NCBI GenBank assembly: GCA_045561575.1
Contig: JBJKXM010000064.1
Span: 1 to 27,943 of the forward strand
Length of the DNA: 27,943 nt
Direction of reading: 5' to 3'
Source: GCA-002715885 sp045561575
GTDB taxonomy: Bacteria > Bacteroidota > Bacteroidia > Flavobacteriales > BACL11
The notes under the pieces were generated by a model that did no database searches, was not told the DNA's origin, and was given only the letters and a program-made list of their open reading frames with translations. The translations under genes were made by a program, and so were the position numbers. Of the stretch, positions 24,774 to 27,943 are shown in pieces (position 1 is the first letter of the stretch; each line of letters opens with the position of its first letter).

Positions 24774-25616
24774 ATGGAGGCTTTAAAATATATATTTATA
24801 ATAGGATCGAGCAGAAGTGGGACGACTATGATGTCCAGAGTATTTGCTAATAATTCATTAGTCTATACTTTTAATGAGTTGCATTTTTTTAGTCAAATAT
24901 TTACAAAATATAAAAAATTAAAATTAGAGCATTCAGTTGCAATAAATATTTTAGCAGAGCTTTTTAAAAGACAGAAAGATGGATTGTTTAGTAAAAAAGA
25001 TATCTCAGGTTTTTTTAATTTGTCTAAAAAAGTTCTACCTAAAAAAAACTACAATGTTTTGGAAATCTTTAAGGTTTTTGTTGATTTTGAGTTAAAAGAA
25101 AAACAAAAAAAAATAGCATGTTTCCATACTCCAAACAATATATATTATTTGGAAAATATCATATCTGAATTTCCAAACTCTAAGTTTATAAATATGGTAA
25201 GAGATAATAGAGATGTTTTATTATCTCAAAAAAATAAATGGAAAAGAAAGTTTCTAGGAGCAAATAAAATCCCTCTTATTGAGAGCTTAAGATCTTTTGC
25301 GAATTACCATCCAATAACAACATCTGTTGTGTGGAATTCTTCTTTAAAAATCACAATGAAATATGAAGATAGGTCAGAATTTTTTATATTAAAATTTGAG
25401 GATTTTCTAATTTCACCTGAAGCAAAATGTATTCAATTATGTAAATTTCTAAATTTAGAATATCAGCCTAAAATGTTAAGTATTGCTAATATTGGTTCTT
25501 CAAATACGAGTGATTCAAAAGAAAAAACAATAGATGTCTCTAAAGTTAAGAAATGGAAGAAGGGGATTTGTCAGACTCAGAAATTTATTTGGCTCAGTTT
25601 TTTTCTAAACCTATAA
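24774..25616 (+). CDS. Sulfotransferase family protein (third), frameshifted near its C-terminus
   Basis: The start is the ATG at 24774, one base after the glycosidase stop; an in-frame TTG at 24765 lies inside that gene. The frame encodes 280 residues as written. The phosphosulfate loop is GSSRSGTTMM (11-20, Arg14 in place of the usual Lys) and the 3'-phosphate-binding segment is MVRDNRDVLLSQKNKW (141-156). ELHFF (35-39) is the local equivalent of KEPHF. After WKKG (261-264) the reading frame loses family character. The overlapping -1 frame continues with DLSDSEIYLAQ, the usual end of this domain. One extra G in the G-run at 25562-25565 would join the two frames into a 332-residue protein. 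This could be a true mutation or a homopolymer error. Confidence 0.78.
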   Translation: MEALKYIFIIGSSRSGTTMMSRVFANNSLVYTFNELHFFSQIFTKYKKLKLEHSVAINILAELFKRQKDGLFSKKDISGFFNLSKKVLPKKNYNVLEIFKVFVDFELKEKQKKIACFHTPNNIYYLENIISEFPNSKFINMVRDNRDVLLSQKNKWKRKFLGANKIPLIESLRSFANYHPITTSVVWNSSLKITMKYEDRSEFFILKFEDFLISPEAKCIQLCKFLNLEYQPKMLSIANIGSSNTSDSKEKTIDVSKVKKWKKGICQTQKFIWLSFFLNL

Positions 25617-25771
25617 TGAGCAATTTTAAGTATAAGCCTAAGGTCTTTATTTTGCCTCCTATATTTGTTTTTTATTATTTTATAAGTTTTCCAATAAAAA
25701 TGTTTCTTGCTTTTATTTTTAATTTTAGTAGGATATCTAGTGTCAAGAATTTTTTGAATTTTAAAAAATAA
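25553..25771 (+). pseudogene. Displaced C-terminal part of the third sulfotransferase
   Basis: This frame, in the -1 register relative to the main part, carries DLSDSEIYLAQFFSKPIMSN, which is the expected acidic-helix end of a sulfotransferase domain after the W-K-K motif. A strongly hydrophobic run rich in Phe, Ile and Pro (about 25649-25735) and a lysine-rich end follow. It starts at an ATG within the upstream frame but is unlikely to be an independent gene: the first four codons only restate the upstream sequence in another register. It ends three bases before the fourth sulfotransferase. If the frame were restored, the enzyme would have a hydrophobic tail that could dock it to the membrane. 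Confidence 0.6.
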
Positions 25772-25774
25772 AAT

Positions 25775-26638
25775 ATGAAAGTAGATTTTTTTATTGTTGG
25801 CGCTCCAAAATCGGGAACTACTTCACTATATAATTACTTAAGTCAACATCATAGTATAACAATGAGCTCAGTGAAAGAGCCAAATTATTTTTCTGCTCAA
25901 GATATCGCTGCTCAAAAACTTTATTACAATACAAATCTCGTTTCTGATTTAGAAGCCTATAATTCATTATTTAATTTTAAATCAAATAATTGTTTGCTTG
26001 GGGAAGCAAGCGTATCATATTTGTTTTATCAAAACGTTGCATCAAGGATTCATGAATACAATAAAAATGCTAAAATTATTATCATATTACGAGATCCAGT
26101 TAAAAGAGCCTTTTCACATTATAATATGGATAATAGACTTGGTTTTGTAAAAACAAGTTTTGAAAATATTTTAGATGATATTTCTTCTAAAAACCATTTA
26201 CTTTTTTACCAACAATATATCCATTTAGGATTTTATTATTCTCAGGTTAAAAAGTACATTGATATTTTTGGTAAAGATAAAGTTTGTGTAATGTTGCACG
26301 ATGATTTAAAAATTGATAATGCTAAGTTTACTAATAAAATCTTGAAATTTTTAAATTTAGATGTTGATGAAAAGATTGATTTTAACACACCATTCAACAC
26401 ATATAAAAGTTCAAATCATAAATTTATTAATGTTTTGTATTCGAAATCTTTTGTGAGAAAAACTATTTCTTCATTATTTCCTAATTCAATTCTTAAAAAA
26501 ATCAATGAATTGTTTTTTCGTAAAAAAGAAATTAGTATGTCTAAGGACTTAGAGATGAAGTTATATGATTTGTTTTACGACGATATTTTGCTTTTAGAAG
26601 AAATGCTAGAAATTGATTTAAGCTCATGGAAAAGATAG
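25775..26638 (+). CDS. PAPS-dependent sulfotransferase (fourth)
   Basis: This 287-residue protein shows a complete sulfotransferase signature: VGAPKSGTTSLYNYLSQH (8-25, Lys12), KEPNYF (34-39) and ILRDPVKRAFSHYNMD (104-119, Arg106 and Ser114). It resembles the first copy (19227-20117) more than the third, including the shared TTSLxNYLSQH stretch, but differs enough to have its own target. Its ATG lies three bases after the end of the displaced third-sulfotransferase frame, and its last 13 bases overlap the glycosyltransferase start. It is expected to sulfate a sugar in the repeat unit in the cytoplasm. Confidence 0.93.
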   Translation: MKVDFFIVGAPKSGTTSLYNYLSQHHSITMSSVKEPNYFSAQDIAAQKLYYNTNLVSDLEAYNSLFNFKSNNCLLGEASVSYLFYQNVASRIHEYNKNAKIIIILRDPVKRAFSHYNMDNRLGFVKTSFENILDDISSKNHLLFYQQYIHLGFYYSQVKKYIDIFGKDKVCVMLHDDLKIDNAKFTNKILKFLNLDVDEKIDFNTPFNTYKSSNHKFINVLYSKSFVRKTISSLFPNSILKKINELFFRKKEISMSKDLEMKLYDLFYDDILLLEEMLEIDLSSWKR

Positions 26639-27537
26639 GTATTGTTACTGTTACATTCAATTCAGCAAATGTATTGCGTCCATTCTTGAATAATTTATTT
26701 GATCAAACTTTCTCAAATTTTGATTTATATGTTATTGATAATAACTCAAATGATGCAACAACAAAAATTTTATATGAATTTGATGACAATAGAATTGTTA
26801 TTATTAAAAACGATAAAAATATTGGAGTTGCTGCTGCTAATAATGTTGGTATAAAGAAAGCTTTAGCTAATAAATGCTCTCATATTTTATTGTTGAATAA
26901 TGATATAGAATTTCCAAACTCATTATTAAACGATATGTATTATTCTATAAATAATAATAATTGCAGTTTGTTGGTTCCTAAAATATTATATCATAGTGAT
27001 AAAAACATTATTTGGTATGCTGGTGGAGGTTTTAAAAAAAGTAATGGTTTTTTGCCTTTTCATAATGGATTCAATGAAAATAATAAAAATAGTAATTATT
27101 CATCATCTTTAGTAGAATATGCATCAACTTGCTGTCTTTTAATCAATAAAAATGTGTTTGAAGATATAGGATTAATGGATGAAAAGTATTTTGTTTATTT
27201 CGATGACACTGATTTTTTGTTTAGGATTAAAAAGCATGCTAAACATCAGTTATTTTACGATTCAAATATTACACTTTTTCATAAAGTTGGAAGTTTAACA
27301 AAATCTTTAATTAAGAACGACAGCAAAAAAACGTATAGAAGTGATTTTTTCTTATCACAAAATATTAGAAATCACATTTACTTTCTAAGAAAAAATGGGG
27401 GGTTGTATTGTTATCTTTATTGTGTCTTTTTATTTTTTAAAAATAATCTTAGGTTTTTTATTAGCCCAAGAATCAAAAAGGATTTTTCAACTTTTATTTT
27501 AATTAATAGATCTTATTTTCAAGGTTTGTTTTTATAG
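26626..27537 (+). CDS. Family 2 glycosyltransferase (rhamnosyltransferase-like)
   Basis: This is a 303-residue GT-A fold enzyme. The N-terminal nucleotide-sugar-binding part reads IGIVTVTFNSANVL (4-17) and VIDNNSNDATT (36-46). KNIGVAAANNVGIKKAL (64-80) is typical of the WbbL/RfbF-like branch. The metal-binding DxD equivalent is LLLNNDIEF (88-96), and the acceptor-side motif is VYFDDTDFLFRIKK in the last third. It would add one sugar, possibly rhamnose or a related 6-deoxyhexose, to the growing lipid-linked unit. It overlaps the fourth sulfotransferase by 13 bases, and its stop overlaps the stop of the opposing gene. It is the only glycosyltransferase in the window, so others must lie beyond the right edge. 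Confidence 0.92.
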   Translation: MEKIGIVTVTFNSANVLRPFLNNLFDQTFSNFDLYVIDNNSNDATTKILYEFDDNRIVIIKNDKNIGVAAANNVGIKKALANKCSHILLLNNDIEFPNSLLNDMYYSINNNNCSLLVPKILYHSDKNIIWYAGGGFKKSNGFLPFHNGFNENNKNSNYSSSLVEYASTCCLLINKNVFEDIGLMDEKYFVYFDDTDFLFRIKKHAKHQLFYDSNITLFHKVGSLTKSLIKNDSKKTYRSDFFLSQNIRNHIYFLRKNGGLYCYLYCVFLFFKNNLRFFISPRIKKDFSTFILINRSYFQGLFL

Positions 27538-27943
27538 TCTTTTACCAATAATGAGAGAGTCTGAAAATACTTCTCTCACCATTAATAAATTAATTGAGTC
27601 ATTTGTGTGTATTGGATCTGTAAAGCACTTTTTACAATTAGTTATTTGATTAGGGAAATCATAATCAATTACCGTTCCAAATTCACTAATATCTTTTTTA
27701 TATTGAGCCTCAGCATTAGAAAGATTAAAATCGTTTTTCCTGTTACTAAATTCAACGTTGTGCGGGACATTTATAAAAATTAAATTAATGTCATTATCTT
27801 CACAATACTTATTAACTTCATTTAATCGATCTTTTAATTCTTTCGGATATTTATATTTTGAGTATTGATTTTTTGCAACGGTATTTATATTAAAATTCCA
27901 CCAAGCTTGTTTGTCAAGTGTACTTTTTCCATCCATAGCTTTT
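27532..27943 (-). CDS. SGNH/DltD-like hydrolase or acyltransferase C-terminal part (5' end beyond window)
   Basis: The frame is open to the right edge. An ATG exists at 27936, but no in-frame stop separates it from the edge, so the real start is probably outside. The visible 134 residues contain a helix followed by INLIFINVPHNVEF, which looks like a parallel strand of a flavodoxin-like fold. Near the end is FTDPIHTND, which fits the Asp-x-x-His block of SGNH hydrolases and DltD-like proteins. Proteins of this type often help add acetyl or other acyl groups to cell-surface glycans. The catalytic serine block would be in the missing part. The gene converges on the glycosyltransferase with a six-base overlap. 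The family call is tentative. Confidence 0.45.
   Translation of the reverse strand, partial: KAMDGKSTLDKQAWWNFNINTVAKNQYSKYKYPKELKDRLNEVNKYCEDNDINLIFINVPHNVEFSNRKNDFNLSNAEAQYKKDISEFGTVIDYDFPNQITNCKKCFTDPIHTNDSINLLMVREVFSDSLIIGKRL

Noticed and set aside
25556..25568. Programmed -1 ribosomal frameshift site
   Set aside because: No classical X-XXY-YYZ slippery heptamer or clear downstream hairpin is visible; one missing G in the G-run is simpler.
25553..25771. Independent small membrane protein gene of 72 codons
   Set aside because: Its first codons re-read the upstream sulfotransferase and its next residues continue that domain, so a displaced C-terminus is the better explanation.
1..27943. 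CRISPR arrays, tRNA or rRNA genes, transposases and attachment sites
   Set aside because: None was seen by reading both strands; no direct repeats with regular spacers, no cloverleaf-like segments and no transposase motifs.

Overview
The window looks like chromosome from a marine-type member of the Bacteroidota, probably order Flavobacteriales. The evidence is a complete SprA (the outer-membrane pore of the type IX secretion system, T9SS), two proteins with T9SS C-terminal sorting domains, a DUF6029-type protein, a Bacteroidota-style TonB with an FPGG motif, strongly AT-rich DNA, weak Shine-Dalgarno sequences and several upstream matches to the Bacteroidota -7 promoter element TAnnTTTG. No rRNA, tRNA, CRISPR array or insertion sequence was seen, and no stretch over 300 bases lacks a gene.

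Left part (1-4534): a minus-strand pair made of a TlpA-like thioredoxin and a DUF6029 outer-membrane protein cut by the window edge. Next comes a large minus-strand Omp28-like surface protein with cysteine-rich repeats and a T9SS signal. A small T9SS-exported protein is transcribed divergently from it. Two hairpin terminators (1592-1620 and 4563-4595) bound these units.

Middle (4607-13420): ruvA, sprA, gcvH and tonB on the plus strand. These are core functions: Holliday-junction branch migration, T9SS translocon, glycine cleavage H protein and energy transduction to the outer membrane. sprA appears to start with TTG. gcvH-tonB has a well-formed Bacteroidota promoter at the end of sprA.

Right part (13440-27943): a locus for making a sulfated surface polysaccharide. 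The minus-strand operon cysC-cysD-cysN makes ATP sulfurylase (CysDN) and APS kinase (CysC), which together yield the sulfate donor PAPS. Divergent from it runs a tightly packed plus-strand operon: deoC, cysQ (removes the PAP by-product), a Wzx-type flippase, two sulfotransferases, a Wzy-like polymerase, an NAD-dependent sugar epimerase, a secreted clan GH-A-like glycosidase, a third sulfotransferase interrupted by a frameshift, a fourth sulfotransferase and a family 2 glycosyltransferase. At the right edge an SGNH/DltD-like protein tail runs back on the minus strand. PAPS reductase and sulfite reductase genes are absent here, so the PAPS most likely feeds the sulfotransferases rather than cysteine synthesis. 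The locus probably continues to the right, because no initiating glycosyl-phosphate transferase or Wza/Wzc exporter is visible.

The points most worth following are the dedicated sulfation module as a whole, the DeoC-type aldolase embedded in it, the frameshifted third sulfotransferase with a hydrophobic tail in the displaced frame, and the secreted glycosidase inside a biosynthetic operon.
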